NCBI GenBank assembly: GCA_903828145.1
Contig: CAIKKY010000031.1
Span: 1 to 64,000, forward strand
Direction: 5' to 3'
Source: an uncultured Hyphomicrobiales bacterium
Lineage (GTDB): Bacteria; Pseudomonadota; Alphaproteobacteria; Rhizobiales; Devosiaceae
Length of the DNA: 64,000 nucleotides
Shown: positions 36,839 through 45,319 of the stretch, piece by piece
Numbering within the stretch: the stretch's first letter is position 1
Layout: each line of letters starts with the position of its first letter
Translations under genes and position numbers: made by a program
The notes under the pieces: model-generated
Told to the model about the DNA's origin: nothing
Seen by the model: only the letters and a program-made list of their open reading frames with translations
Database searches by the model: none

Positions 36839-37612
36839 CTACAGCGCTGCCATCAGGTCAACGACATTGGACCCGGTACGCGCCGGGGCGGTCTCTTCAA
36901 TGGTGACTTTCCGGCCCTTGGTCTTCAGTTTTTCCGCGATCAGGTCCCGCAGCGCCGCCTGGTAATGGTCGGTGAAGGCCTTGGGCTCGAAGGGCGCCGT
37001 TTTCTTCTCGATCAGCGCCATCGCGACTTCGAGCAGATCGGCTTCGGCCGGATCTTTCGACACATCGGCGAAAAAGGGTTCGGCTGAGCGCAGCTCATCG
37101 GGGTAGTGCAGGGTCTCGAGCAGGAGCCCCCGGCCACAGGGCTTGATGGCGACAAGATATTCCTTGCCGCGCAGCGCTAACTGGCCGAGCCCGATCTTTT
37201 TCGTCTGGCGCAGGGCGTCGCGGATGACGCGGAAAGCGTCTTCAGCCAGATCGTCGGCGGGGGCAATAAAATAGGGGCTGTCGTAATAGAGCGGCGGGAT
37301 TTCGGCTTCATCGACAAACTGCACGAGATTGAGCGTCTTGCGGGTTTCGAGCCGCACCGCGTCCAGCTCGTCGTCTTCGAGCAGCACATAGTCGCCCTTG
37401 TCGTATTCGTAGCCCTTTTTGATTTCCTCAGGGGGAATCCGGCCGATGCCGTCGACCACCTTTTCGTAGTGTACCCTTTTGCCGCTCGGCGCATGGATCT
37501 GATGAAAGCTCGGGCGTGCCGAGGCTTTCGTGGCGGTGAACAGTTCAACGGCGATGGACACCAGCGAGAGGCGGAGCTGGCCGCGCCAGAGGGGTCGGGT
37601 GACTGTGGGCAT
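36839..37612 (-). CDS. ku: Ku end-joining protein, C-terminally truncated
   Basis: This 257-residue bacterial Ku has the core fold beginning TVTRPLWRGQLRLSLVSIAVEL and ending NVVDLMAAL. An amber stop follows at 36839-36841. The same frame then continues for 31 codons (RSLEREPADTATKSSKAAPG..., 36746-36838) with the lysine/alanine-rich tail typical of rhizobial Ku, and ends in a TGA that overlaps the ligD start. The core that threads DNA ends is intact, but the basic tail has been lost. Expression would be with ligD. Confidence 0.92.
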   Translation of the reverse strand: MPTVTRPLWRGQLRLSLVSIAVELFTATKASARPSFHQIHAPSGKRVHYEKVVDGIGRIPPEEIKKGYEYDKGDYVLLEDDELDAVRLETRKTLNLVQFVDEAEIPPLYYDSPYFIAPADDLAEDAFRVIRDALRQTKKIGLGQLALRGKEYLVAIKPCGRGLLLETLHYPDELRSAEPFFADVSKDPAEADLLEVAMALIEKKTAPFEPKAFTDHYQAALRDLIAEKLKTKGRKVTIEETAPARTGSNVVDLMAAL

Positions 37613-37687
37613 GGATGCTTCCCTTTCGCCGTGAAAAACGACAGGGAGGCAAACACGTTCCCGTCTGGCCGAGCGGCCAGACGCCCA

Positions 37688-38551
37688 TCAGGGCTGCAAA
37701 TCGAGCGGAACCGGCGGCTTTTCGTATTTGAGCCGGATGGTGACGCGCTGGTTGGCGCTCATATAGGGGTCGGTGGGAAAGAACGGGTCGGATTCGCCCT
37801 TGCCGTTCACCGCCACGATGCGCTCGGGCGAGAGGCCGAATTCTTCAAGGATTTCGCGCGTTACATCGGCCCGGTCAAAGCTCAGTTCCCACTTGCCATA
37901 GCGCGGGTTGGGATAGGTGACGCCCGCCGAGGTGTGGCCTGAAACCTCGATCTCATTGGGGAGCCGGTTGAGAAGCGGGGCCATGGCGGCGAGCGCCTTG
38001 CGGGTGAGTTCGAACGGATATTTCGACCCCTCGGGGAACATGGAGCGCCCTTCCTGATCGGTAATCATGATGTCGAGCCCTTCATCGGTCTCGGCGACCA
38101 CCACATTGTCGCGCACGGCGGTGATGTCGGGGTTGTCCTGGAAGGACTGGCGCAGCGTCGCGGCGGCGAGGGCGAATGCGGCTGATTTTTCAGTGTCGGT
38201 CTTTTCGTTGACGAAGGTGTTGGCTTCCTGCCCCTGCTTTTCATTATCGGCATGGTTGATGGTGGCGAATTCGCTGCGGGCCTTGGTGCTTTCGGCACTG
38301 ACCTGCTTGGCGTAATCGCGCTTGGGGTTGCCCATGCGCTCGATCATGCCGCCCATCTTCGACATGGGCGTGATGCCGAAGGCATCTTTCACCGAGCCAG
38401 CGGCGACGTTGAGCTTGGATTGATCCTGTACCGAGAAGCTGAGCAGCATCACGAAAAACGCCATGAGCAGGCTCATCAGGTCGGCGAAGGAAATAACCCA
38501 CGCGCCGCCGTGTCCGCCGCCCCCGCCGCCGCCTTTCTTGTTGCCGCTCAT
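37688..38551 (-). CDS. motB: MotB-family stator protein with OmpA-like domain
   Basis: This 287-residue protein has an N-terminal basic/glycine-rich cytoplasmic segment, a single membrane helix with the proton-channel Asp24 (SFADLMSLLMAFFVML), a linker of about 110 residues, and a C-terminal OmpA-like peptidoglycan-binding domain (about residues 175-280, SGHTSAG, DRADVTREIL). Its start codon overlaps the end of motA. No other flagellar gene is nearby, so it may serve flagellar rotation or another stator complex. Confidence 0.88.
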   Translation of the reverse strand: MSGNKKGGGGGGGHGGAWVISFADLMSLLMAFFVMLLSFSVQDQSKLNVAAGSVKDAFGITPMSKMGGMIERMGNPKRDYAKQVSAESTKARSEFATINHADNEKQGQEANTFVNEKTDTEKSAAFALAAATLRQSFQDNPDITAVRDNVVVAETDEGLDIMITDQEGRSMFPEGSKYPFELTRKALAAMAPLLNRLPNEIEVSGHTSAGVTYPNPRYGKWELSFDRADVTREILEEFGLSPERIVAVNGKGESDPFFPTDPYMSANQRVTIRLKYEKPPVPLDLQP

Positions 38552-39321
38552 CAGGCCGCATCCAGAACCTGATCGCGCGAATGCAGCGGCAGGAACGCCG
38601 CCAGCTCGTCGCGGATCGTCGCGGGGTTGCGGGCTTCGCGGATCATCACGAGGGCTTCGATGATCAGGCTGCGGCTCGTGCCTTCCTCAGCGGCGCGGTG
38701 CGACAGCTTGTCGGCAATCGGCAGCAGGATGACGTTGGCGAAAAACGCGCCGTAGAGCGTGGTGAGCAGCGCGATGGCCATGCCGGGACCGATCTTTTTC
38801 GGGTCATCCATATGGGCGAACATGGACACAAGACCAATCAGCGTACCCACCATGCCCATGCCCGGCGCCGCTTCGCCCAGTGCCTTGAAGATCATATGGC
38901 TGAGGTGCAGGCGTTCGTAATCGAGGTCGCGTTCGCGTTCGAGCGAGGAGCGGATGGCTTCAGCGGTAAAGCCATCGGCAATCATGCGCACGCCGCGCTT
39001 GAAGAAGGGGTCATCGACATCCACCGATTCGAGCGCAATCGGGCCCTGGCGGCGCATGACTTCGGCAATTTCGGCGATCTGTTCGATCAGTTCAACGATC
39101 GACACATGCTTGTAGAACAGGGTGGATTTGAAGGCGTTGGCTACGCCGCTGAGGAAGGAACCCATGGTGTAGCGCGTCAGCACCGTCATGGCGCCGCCGC
39201 CGATCACCACGCAGGTGGCAAGCAGGTTGACGAACATCAGCGGGTTCGAGCCCTCGAGCAGAATGGCGACGAAGATGAAGCCGACGCCACCGACGAGTCC
39301 GATAATTGATGCGATATCCAT
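38551..39321 (-). CDS. motA: MotA/PomA-family stator protein
   Basis: This 256-residue membrane protein has four hydrophobic segments (two in the first 50 residues, two around residues 150-200), the arrangement of PomA/MotA. PGMGMVGTLIGLVSMF is the conserved loop of the third segment. It works with MotB to conduct ions and drive rotation. The motB ATG overlaps its stop by one base. Confidence 0.9.
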   Translation of the reverse strand: MDIASIIGLVGGVGFIFVAILLEGSNPLMFVNLLATCVVIGGGAMTVLTRYTMGSFLSGVANAFKSTLFYKHVSIVELIEQIAEIAEVMRRQGPIALESVDVDDPFFKRGVRMIADGFTAEAIRSSLERERDLDYERLHLSHMIFKALGEAAPGMGMVGTLIGLVSMFAHMDDPKKIGPGMAIALLTTLYGAFFANVILLPIADKLSHRAAEEGTSRSLIIEALVMIREARNPATIRDELAAFLPLHSRDQVLDAA

Positions 39322-39427
39322 GCGAGGTCATTCCCGTTACCGCAGTCTTGCGGCTTCAGGTCAAACTCTGCCAAATCCGGGATAATAGGCGCTTAAATAT
39401 AAGGGTTAACGCTTATATAAAATGGGT

Positions 39428-40324
39428 CTAGCCCACGGTCTTGTTGAGAATCCTCAAGATTTCGCTGCGGAAATCCTCAGCCAGATCGTCGCGGTCGAGG
39501 GCGAAGGCCACGTTGGCAGTGAGAAAGCCCAGCTTGCTGCCGCAATCATAGACTTTGCCCTGGTACTTCACCCCGGTGAAGGGCTGGCTGCGGATCAGGG
39601 TCTGCATGGCGTCGGTCAGCTGGATTTCGCCGCCCGCGCCCCGGGTCTGGCTGTTGAGAATACCGAATATCTCGGGCTGCAGAATATAGCGACCGGAAAT
39701 GAACAGGTTTGACGGCGCGTCTTCGGGGCGGGGTTTTTCGACCATGGAGGTGATGGCAAACGCGCCATCGGCCCCCGTGCCACGCCCGACGATGCCATAG
39801 GACGAGACTTCCTTGGGATCGACTTCTTCGACGCCAATGACATTGCCGCCCGTTTCATCATAGGCGTCCATCATCTGGCGGAGAACGCCGGGGCGGGCCC
39901 GGAACACCATGTCGGGCAGCAACAGAGCGAAGGGCTGGTTGCCCACCAGTTCGCGGGCGCACCACACGGCGTGGCCGAGGCCCAGCGGCTCCTGCTGGCG
40001 GGTGAAACTGGTCTGGCCGGCAATTGGCAGGTCGCGCCACAGCTCTTCGAGCACATCGAGCTTGCCGCGGGATTGCAGCGTGTGCTCAAGCTCATACTGC
40101 CGATCAAAATGATCTTCGATCACGCCCTTGTTGCGCCCGGTGACGAACACGAAATGCTCGATCCCGGCCTCGCGCGCCTCATCGACGGCATATTGGATCA
40201 GCGGCCGGTCGACGACCGTCAGCATTTCCTTCGGCATGGCCTTGGTGGCGGGCAAAAAGCGGGTGCCGAGACCGGCGACGGGAAAAACAGCTGTGCGAAC
40301 GCGTTGCTGCACCTGACACTCCAT
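39428..40324 (-). CDS. galU: UTP-glucose-1-phosphate uridylyltransferase
   Basis: This 298-residue enzyme forms UDP-glucose from UTP and glucose 1-phosphate. [27 protein letters not shown] is the nucleotide-binding start and [20 protein letters not shown] lies further on. UDP-glucose is the substrate of Ugd and is interconverted with UDP-galactose by GalE. It is divergent from galE with an 80-bp gap. Confidence 0.95.
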   Translation of the reverse strand: MECQVQQRVRTAVFPVAGLGTRFLPATKAMPKEMLTVVDRPLIQYAVDEAREAGIEHFVFVTGRNKGVIEDHFDRQYELEHTLQSRGKLDVLEELWRDLPIAGQTSFTRQQEPLGLGHAVWCARELVGNQPFALLLPDMVFRARPGVLRQMMDAYDETGGNVIGVEEVDPKEVSSYGIVGRGTGADGAFAITSMVEKPRPEDAPSNLFISGRYILQPEIFGILNSQTRGAGGEIQLTDAMQTLIRSQPFTGVKYQGKVYDCGSKLGFLTANVAFALDRDDLAEDFRSEILRILNKTVG

Positions 40325-40403
40325 CAGTATTTATCGGTATAAACCCATAGGTCTGCCGATATCACATTTGCGGCATAATGCCATAGCAACGGGTTAAAAT
40401 GCG

Positions 40404-41390
40404 ATGACGATTCTTGTTACGGGCGGCGCCGGTTACATTGGCAGTCACATGGTGCTGCGGCTGATCGATGCCGGGCATGAGGTCGTGGTGCTCGACAATC
40501 TGAGCACCGGGTTCGACTGGGCCGTGCCCGATGCGGCACAGCTCGTTGTTGGCGACATGGGCGATGCGGACCTGACGGCCAGGGTCATTGCCGACCACAA
40601 GGTGGCATCGATCATTCATTTTGCGGCCTCCATCGTGGTGCCCGATTCCATGGCTGATCCTCTGGGCTATTATCGTAACAATACGGCGTCGGCCCGCACC
40701 TTGATTGAAAGCGCAGTCAGGGGCGGGGTGCAGGACTTCATTTTTTCGTCCACGGCGGCTGTCTATGGCATGGCCGGGCTTGCGCCGGTGGCTGAAGATG
40801 CGCCGCTTGATCCGATGTCGCCCTATGGGCGCAGCAAGCGCATGGTCGAATTGATGCTGGCCGATGTGGCGGCGGCCCATGGGCTGCGGGTCGGCATTCT
40901 GCGCTATTTCAATGTTGCCGGGGCTGATCCCAGTGGCCGATCGGGGCAAAGCACGCCCAAGGCGACGCATCTCATCAAGGCCGCTGTTGAAGCCGCCACC
41001 GGCAAGCGCGCCGGGCTCTCGGTGTTCGGCACTGATTATCCCACGCCCGACGGTACGGGGGTGCGCGACTATATTCATGTGAGCGACCTCGTTGCGGCGC
41101 ATGCGCTGCTGCTCGATTATCTGCGGGCGGGTGGGGCCAACCCGGTGACCTTCAACTGCGGCTACGGGCACGGCGCTTCGGTGCGCGATGTGATCAGCAC
41201 GGTGGAGCGGGTGGCCGGCGTCACGCTGAACGTGACCGAGGAACCGCGTCGGCCGGGCGATCCGGCCTCGGTGGTGGCGAAATCGGACAGGATCCGGCAG
41301 GTGCTCGGCTGGGCACCGGCCTATGATGATCTCGACCTGATCATCACCCATGCTCTCAATTGGGAGCGGCAGCGGCGCAATCGGTTCTAG
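40404..41390 (+). CDS. galE: UDP-glucose 4-epimerase
   Basis: This 328-residue extended SDR starts MTILVTGGAGYIGSHM. The catalytic Tyr and Lys lie in SPYGRSKRMVE, and the Ser/Thr strand in FSSTAAVYG. The segment RYFNVAGADP is also typical of GalE. It interconverts UDP-glucose and UDP-galactose. Divergent galU suggests a joint surface-sugar supply. Confidence 0.94.
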   Translation: MTILVTGGAGYIGSHMVLRLIDAGHEVVVLDNLSTGFDWAVPDAAQLVVGDMGDADLTARVIADHKVASIIHFAASIVVPDSMADPLGYYRNNTASARTLIESAVRGGVQDFIFSSTAAVYGMAGLAPVAEDAPLDPMSPYGRSKRMVELMLADVAAAHGLRVGILRYFNVAGADPSGRSGQSTPKATHLIKAAVEAATGKRAGLSVFGTDYPTPDGTGVRDYIHVSDLVAAHALLLDYLRAGGANPVTFNCGYGHGASVRDVISTVERVAGVTLNVTEEPRRPGDPASVVAKSDRIRQVLGWAPAYDDLDLIITHALNWERQRRNRF

Positions 41391-41450
41391 TCCAGGGTCC
41401 GGTGACGAATCCTGTTCGCACGGCGGGGCGAAAGCCGCTAAACTGGGTTC

Positions 41451-42620
41451 ATGCGGAATAAACACACATGGCTGGCGAAGCTCGTTACGGTTCTGGCCGT
41501 GGCGAGCATGCTGGCTTTGGATCTGCTGCCTGTTTCGGTGCAGGCGGCCGAGGCGGGGGCGGTGATCCTGCCGCCAGCGCTCATTGCGCAAGCGAGCGAG
41601 ACGCCCAAGCGGCGGAAGACGCTGTTGGACCTGCTGTTCGGCAACCGGCAGCGCGATCAGGCCGTGCCCCAGCCCGAGCGGCGCGTGAAGCCCAAACCCG
41701 CCGCGGCGCTCCCGGCAACGCCCAAGGTTGCGAAGGCCGAAACGGCGACGCGGCTCTGGGTGATTGGCGATTCGATGGGCAATGATCTCGCCAAGGCGCT
41801 CGAGCGCTATTACGCCGAAGACCCCAATCTCGTGGTGGTCAATGGCGCCATAAGCCCCTCGGGTTTTGTGAACCCGGCGGCGGCGGATTGGCCAAAGCTC
41901 GTGGCCGAAAAGGTAGCCGAGCGCGGCTTTGACATTGCCGTGATGATGATCGGCATCAATGATAACCAGAGTTTCGCCGGGCTCGATGGCGCAGCCATCC
42001 AGCGCGGTACGCCGGAATGGTCGGCGCTCTATTCCGAGCGGGTCACGGCGGTGGCCACAACCTTACGCGGGGCGGGCCTGCCGCTGGTCTTTGTCGGGCT
42101 GCCGCCGATGGAGGCGCCCAAGTTCGGGCAGACCATGGTGCGGATCAATGAGATCGACCGGCTCGCCGTATTCAGCGCCGGGGGCGAGTTCGTCGATATT
42201 TACGATCGCTTTGCCGGTGAGAATGGCGGCTACACCGCCCGCGGCCCCGATGTGACGGGCGTTGTGGTGCGGATGCGCAAGGACGACGGCATCCACCTCT
42301 CGAGCGCGGGCGCCGACAAGCTGGCATTTTTTGTGGGCCAGTCGCTGCGCGCCTATTATCGCGGGGCCGGCGGGGCGGGGATCGCCGTAACCGATCCGCT
42401 CGCCGGGACCGATGCCATGGCCATGCTGCGGCCGCCCTATCAGGGGCTGGGGCAGATGACGCTGTTGCGTGTGGCGGGGCCGGTGACCATGCTGTCAACC
42501 CAGCCGAGGCGCGCTGCTGATCTGGTCGTGGCCGGGAGCGATGCGGGGCTGAGCTTCAGTCTGACGGACCTCGTGAGCGCCCCGGCTGGCCGGGCCGACA
42601 GCTTTGCCGTGCCGCGCTGA
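41451..42620 (+). CDS. DUF459/SGNH-fold exported hydrolase
   Basis: This 389-residue protein has an N-terminal signal or membrane anchor (LVTVLAVASMLALDLLPVSVQAA), then a proline/lysine-rich linker and a SGNH hydrolase domain starting near residue 100. GDSMGND contains the catalytic Ser, MMIGINDN the Asn, and DGIHLSSAGADKL the Asp and His. In this family the domain often modifies cell-surface or periplasmic polysaccharide. The substrate is not known. It follows galE with a gap of 60 bases. Confidence 0.85.
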   Translation: MRNKHTWLAKLVTVLAVASMLALDLLPVSVQAAEAGAVILPPALIAQASETPKRRKTLLDLLFGNRQRDQAVPQPERRVKPKPAAALPATPKVAKAETATRLWVIGDSMGNDLAKALERYYAEDPNLVVVNGAISPSGFVNPAAADWPKLVAEKVAERGFDIAVMMIGINDNQSFAGLDGAAIQRGTPEWSALYSERVTAVATTLRGAGLPLVFVGLPPMEAPKFGQTMVRINEIDRLAVFSAGGEFVDIYDRFAGENGGYTARGPDVTGVVVRMRKDDGIHLSSAGADKLAFFVGQSLRAYYRGAGGAGIAVTDPLAGTDAMAMLRPPYQGLGQMTLLRVAGPVTMLSTQPRRAADLVVAGSDAGLSFSLTDLVSAPAGRADSFAVPR

Positions 42621-42623
42621 ATG

Positions 42624-42650
42624 AAAAAGGGCCACCCGAGGGCGACCCTT
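42624..42650 (-). terminator. Terminator of outer-membrane protein gene 1
   Basis: On the minus strand GGGTCGCCC pairs with GGGTGGCCC through G-U wobbles and is followed by TTTTT. It lies 24 bp beyond the stop of the porin-like gene at 42674. Confidence 0.8.
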
Positions 42651-42673
42651 GATTCAGGCGGTGGGTCGGCGGA

Positions 42674-43330
42674 TCAGAACTTGTAGTTGAGGCCTGCCGT
42701 AATGGCGCTCGAGGTGAGCTTGACCGTATCGGTTTCGCCGCCGAGCACGTAATCCTGTGCGCCCAGATCGGTGTAGCGGTACTGCACATCGAGCGAGAGG
42801 TTCTGCATGAGCGAGACCTCGACGCCGGCGCCCACGGTCCAACCCATGTGCATGTGCGAGTCGGTATCGGGACCGGCGTTTTTATCGACGCTCACGCTGC
42901 CAGCGGCGAGACCGGCCGTGACATAGGGGAGGAACGCCCCGGAATCCATGCCGACGCGGCCGCGCAGCGAGCCAACCCACTCAAGCGAGTAGCCGTAGCC
43001 GCCATCGTCTTCGACAGAGACATCGGCAAGGGCGAGATCGGCCGCAGCGCCGAGGACGACGCCCTGACCGGCGGTGAAGTTCACGCCGCCGACGAGACCG
43101 CCGAGCCAACCGGAGAGATCAGCCGTGTTGGCGATATCGCCGGTCTGGTCGGCGCCGCCGAAACCATAGCCAGCAAAAACGCCTGCATAGAACCCATCCC
43201 AACCGCCGGTGCCGAGCGAGTAGTCGGCCCCCATGCTGGGCTGGGCGTTGATCAGAAGATCGGCGGCGTGGGCGGAAATCGGGCCAGAAGCGGCAACGCC
43301 GCACAGAAGGGCCAGGGCAATACGCTTCAT
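42674..43330 (-). CDS. Omp25/31-type outer-membrane beta-barrel protein 1
   Basis: The product has 218 residues from the ATG at 43330. A signal peptide (MKRIALALLCGVAAS...AHAA) is followed by strands with alternating hydrophobic residues and a C-terminal NYKF that ends in Phe, the outer-membrane assembly signal. GWDGFYAGVFAGYGFGGA is the typical first barrel strand of the Omp25/31 family. These abundant proteins shape the outer membrane of Brucella and relatives. It has a second related gene directly upstream (43528). Confidence 0.9.
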   Translation of the reverse strand: MKRIALALLCGVAASGPISAHAADLLINAQPSMGADYSLGTGGWDGFYAGVFAGYGFGGADQTGDIANTADLSGWLGGLVGGVNFTAGQGVVLGAAADLALADVSVEDDGGYGYSLEWVGSLRGRVGMDSGAFLPYVTAGLAAGSVSVDKNAGPDTDSHMHMGWTVGAGVEVSLMQNLSLDVQYRYTDLGAQDYVLGGETDTVKLTSSAITAGLNYKF

Positions 43331-43457
43331 TTCAAACTCCAAGGTACGCGAGGGACAATGTCCTTGTGAGCCCTATGAATCATCGGCAATTGCAAAGATT
43401 CCGTTTACGCCATTTTCACCATGGTTAGCAGAGGGTTAACGGTTGGTAATCCGGAGC

Positions 43458-43492
43458 AAAAAAACACCCCGCCAGGCGGTGCCGGCGGGGTG
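43458..43492 (-). terminator. Terminator of outer-membrane protein gene 2
   Basis: On the minus strand CACCCCGCC pairs with GGCGGGGTG and is followed by seven T. It lies 36 bp after the stop of the gene at 43528. Confidence 0.92.
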
Positions 43493-43527
43493 AGGGTTGA
43501 GCGCTCGGGCGCGAGCGCGCGGAGGAC

Positions 43528-44208
43528 CTAGAAGCGGAAGTGCAGGCCGGCCGTGACCTGCTGGCTGGTGAGGCTCAGGCTGGCCGTATCGTACAGATCG
43601 TAATCGGCAGAACCGAAATCATTGTAACGGTACTGAAGATCGATCGACATGTTTTCGGACGCGGCGATTTCAACGCCGACACCGGCGGTCCAGCCCACAT
43701 GGGTCTGGGTGTCTTCATAGTCATAATATTCGTCGGTCGCGGTGGCGTTGGCGAAGGCCAGACCGGCGGTGACGTAGGGCATGAAGGTTCCGGCATCAAT
43801 GCCCAACCGGCCACGCAGCGAGCCCGTCCAGTTGACGTTGTAGTCGAAATCATCCGGAACATCGTATTCGGTCGAGCCGCTGATATTGGTCCAGGCGATA
43901 TCGCCCACGATGCCCGCGACAATGCCGTCCGTCATGTGGAAATTCACGCCCGCGTCAACGCCGGCAAGCCAGCCGCTCGCATCGAAATCGTCTTCGGTCA
44001 GATCGTAATAGTCCGTGTCCGAGCTGGTCACGGTGCCCCAAGCGGTGCCAGCAAAGACGCCGACGAAGGCCCCATCCCAGTTGCCGCCCGTTTCGACCAT
44101 GCCGACCATCGGAGCGGGTTCGTTAATGATGAGGTCCGCTGCGTGAGCAGCCGAGCTTACGGCGATAGCCGCGACGCCGGCCAGAAGAAGTGCGGAAATT
44201 CGAGTCAT
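43528..44208 (-). CDS. Omp25/31-type outer-membrane beta-barrel protein 2
   Basis: The product has 226 residues from the ATG at 44208, with a signal peptide (TRISALLLAGVAAIAVSSAAHAA) and the start NWDGAFVGVFAGTAWG. It ends GLHFRF with the terminal Phe of barrels. It has the same architecture as its neighbour at 42674 but differs at most positions, so it is an older tandem duplicate. Its extracellular loop regions are rich in Asp and Tyr. Confidence 0.9.
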   Translation of the reverse strand: MTRISALLLAGVAAIAVSSAAHAADLIINEPAPMVGMVETGGNWDGAFVGVFAGTAWGTVTSSDTDYYDLTEDDFDASGWLAGVDAGVNFHMTDGIVAGIVGDIAWTNISGSTEYDVPDDFDYNVNWTGSLRGRLGIDAGTFMPYVTAGLAFANATATDEYYDYEDTQTHVGWTAGVGVEIAASENMSIDLQYRYNDFGSADYDLYDTASLSLTSQQVTAGLHFRF

Positions 44209-44519
44209 AAGGTGCCTCCAAGCAAGGTCATAAGGTGACGCCGGGACTATTTCCAACTCAAATTGGATCGGTTGTCGCCTCATTTTTTCATAAAACCGGC
44301 ATGAAATGTCCAATTGTTGCACTATTGCATCAAATAGGCAGTCAATCCTGTAGAGGTAATACTAAATAGTACGTATTTATTTTGACTAAATCGACATTGG
44401 TTTATACGTAATGACCAGCGAAATTGCGCTTGCTGCATCCGCACTTGCGCGTGGGCCAAAAAGAGAGCGGGGAGGTTGCCCGCCCGGCCCGATTCACGCT
44501 GTGGAGACCTGAGTTTCGA

Positions 44520-44822
44520 TCAGGGGCGGCGCGTGTTGTCTCGGATTTCCTTGAGCAGATCGTGGATGGAGAAAATCACCAGCCACAGCTCAACCGAAAT
44601 GCGCCAGACGACGATGGCGGCAAAGCCGCCAACGAGGGCCAAGAGCAGCGCCAGGCCGCTGTTGTAGCCCGAGCCGCGCATCATCGGGCTTGACCCGGCA
44701 ACGAGCGCCCCGACGACGGCCCCCAGCGTCAGCACGACGATCAGGATGAGACCGATCCAGTAAATGACACGCACAATGCGCGGATAGATGAAGATATCGA
44801 AATTCAGAAAGGCTTTGAACAT
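44520..44822 (-). CDS. DUF4282-domain small membrane protein
   Basis: This 100-residue protein has an N-terminal amphipathic start (FKAFLNFDIFIYPRIVRVIY) and two hydrophobic segments (about residues 21-42 and 57-75), followed by a charged tail (LWLVIFSIHDLLKEIRDNTRR). This is the DUF4282 pattern. Function is unknown. It is the last chromosomal gene before the integrated element. Confidence 0.8.
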   Translation of the reverse strand: MFKAFLNFDIFIYPRIVRVIYWIGLILIVVLTLGAVVGALVAGSSPMMRGSGYNSGLALLLALVGGFAAIVVWRISVELWLVIFSIHDLLKEIRDNTRRP

Positions 44823-44942
44823 GCGGGGCCCCCGGTTGACTGTCAGGGGCCGACCCTAGGCGGGTGCGCAGCGAAAGCAAGGCATTGCGGCTATCGGATT
44901 GTCGATCTCAATCTGGCGGATCGACTTGCGTCCTGCCACCAG

Positions 44943-45022
44943 ATGGTGGGTGCGACAGGGATTGAACCTGTGACCCCTACCGTGTGAAGGTAGTGCTCTC
45001 CCGCTGAGCTACGCACCCGACC
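44943..45022. repeat. attL: 80-bp perfect direct repeat with the tRNA-Val gene
   Basis: These 80 bases are identical to 51153-51232 (offset 6210) and contain a complete tRNA-Val(CAC). With one mismatch at the position before, the identity extends eight further bases outward (TGCCACCA). Such repeats flank elements integrated into tRNA genes. Confidence 0.85.
44944..45018 (-). tRNA. tRNA-Val (anticodon CAC), element-side copy
   Basis: The minus strand reads GGGTGCG...CGCACCC with an encoded CCA (44944-44946). The anticodon stem CTACC/GGTAG encloses the loop TTCACAC, giving anticodon CAC. The 75-nt sequence is identical to the gene at 51154-51228. It marks the left end of the integrated element; a promoter of its own lies in the element at 45057-45085. 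Confidence 0.92.
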
Positions 45023-45056
45023 TTTTTGTTGGGTAGGAAAATCAACTGCTTAGCGC

Positions 45057-45085
45057 AGTGTATCCGAAGACGGATGTCGCTGCAA
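45057..45085 (-). promoter_or_regulatory. Element-borne promoter for the left tRNA-Val copy
   Basis: On the minus strand TTGCAG (45080-45085) and TACACT (45057-45062) are separated by 17 bases. The predicted transcript would begin about 30 bases before the tRNA 5' end. It lies inside the element, so this copy is transcribed from element DNA. Confidence 0.5.
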
Positions 45086-45095
45086 AGTACCCGCC

Positions 45096-45125
45096 TGACA
45101 CAGTTGGTGTGACACGGTTGTGACA
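45096..45125. repeat. Left arm-type integrase sites
   Basis: TGTGACA occurs twice, four bases apart (45108-45125), after a related TGACACAGTTG at 45096. The pair with its spacer is nearly identical to the pair at 51088-51105 near the other end (spacer CGGT here, CAGT there). They lie about 85 and 48 bp inside the two repeats, the usual place for arm sites. Confidence 0.6.
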
Positions 45126-45319
45126 AGGTGGCATATCGGCGTGCAAGTGGGAGTTCAGCGCAAAGGGGGGTACATGGACCGGCAAAGGCACTGCCCCCCG
45201 TATAGCTGGCAATAGCTTTCACCCTAAGATCACCCACTATTTTTAAGTATTATCACGCATTTCTTGACTTACAAAATGTCGCGGGAACAACTCGCCTAGT
45301 TTACAATTCTAATTCTCAT

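Noticed and set aside
39360..39420. Possible CtrA box (TTAA...TTAAC) upstream of motA
   Set aside because: The two halves are 9 bases apart, not the 7 of the CtrA consensus.
43528..44208. Second porin-like gene as a recent exact duplication
   Set aside because: Architecture is shared but most residues differ, so it is an old paralogue, not a recent copy.
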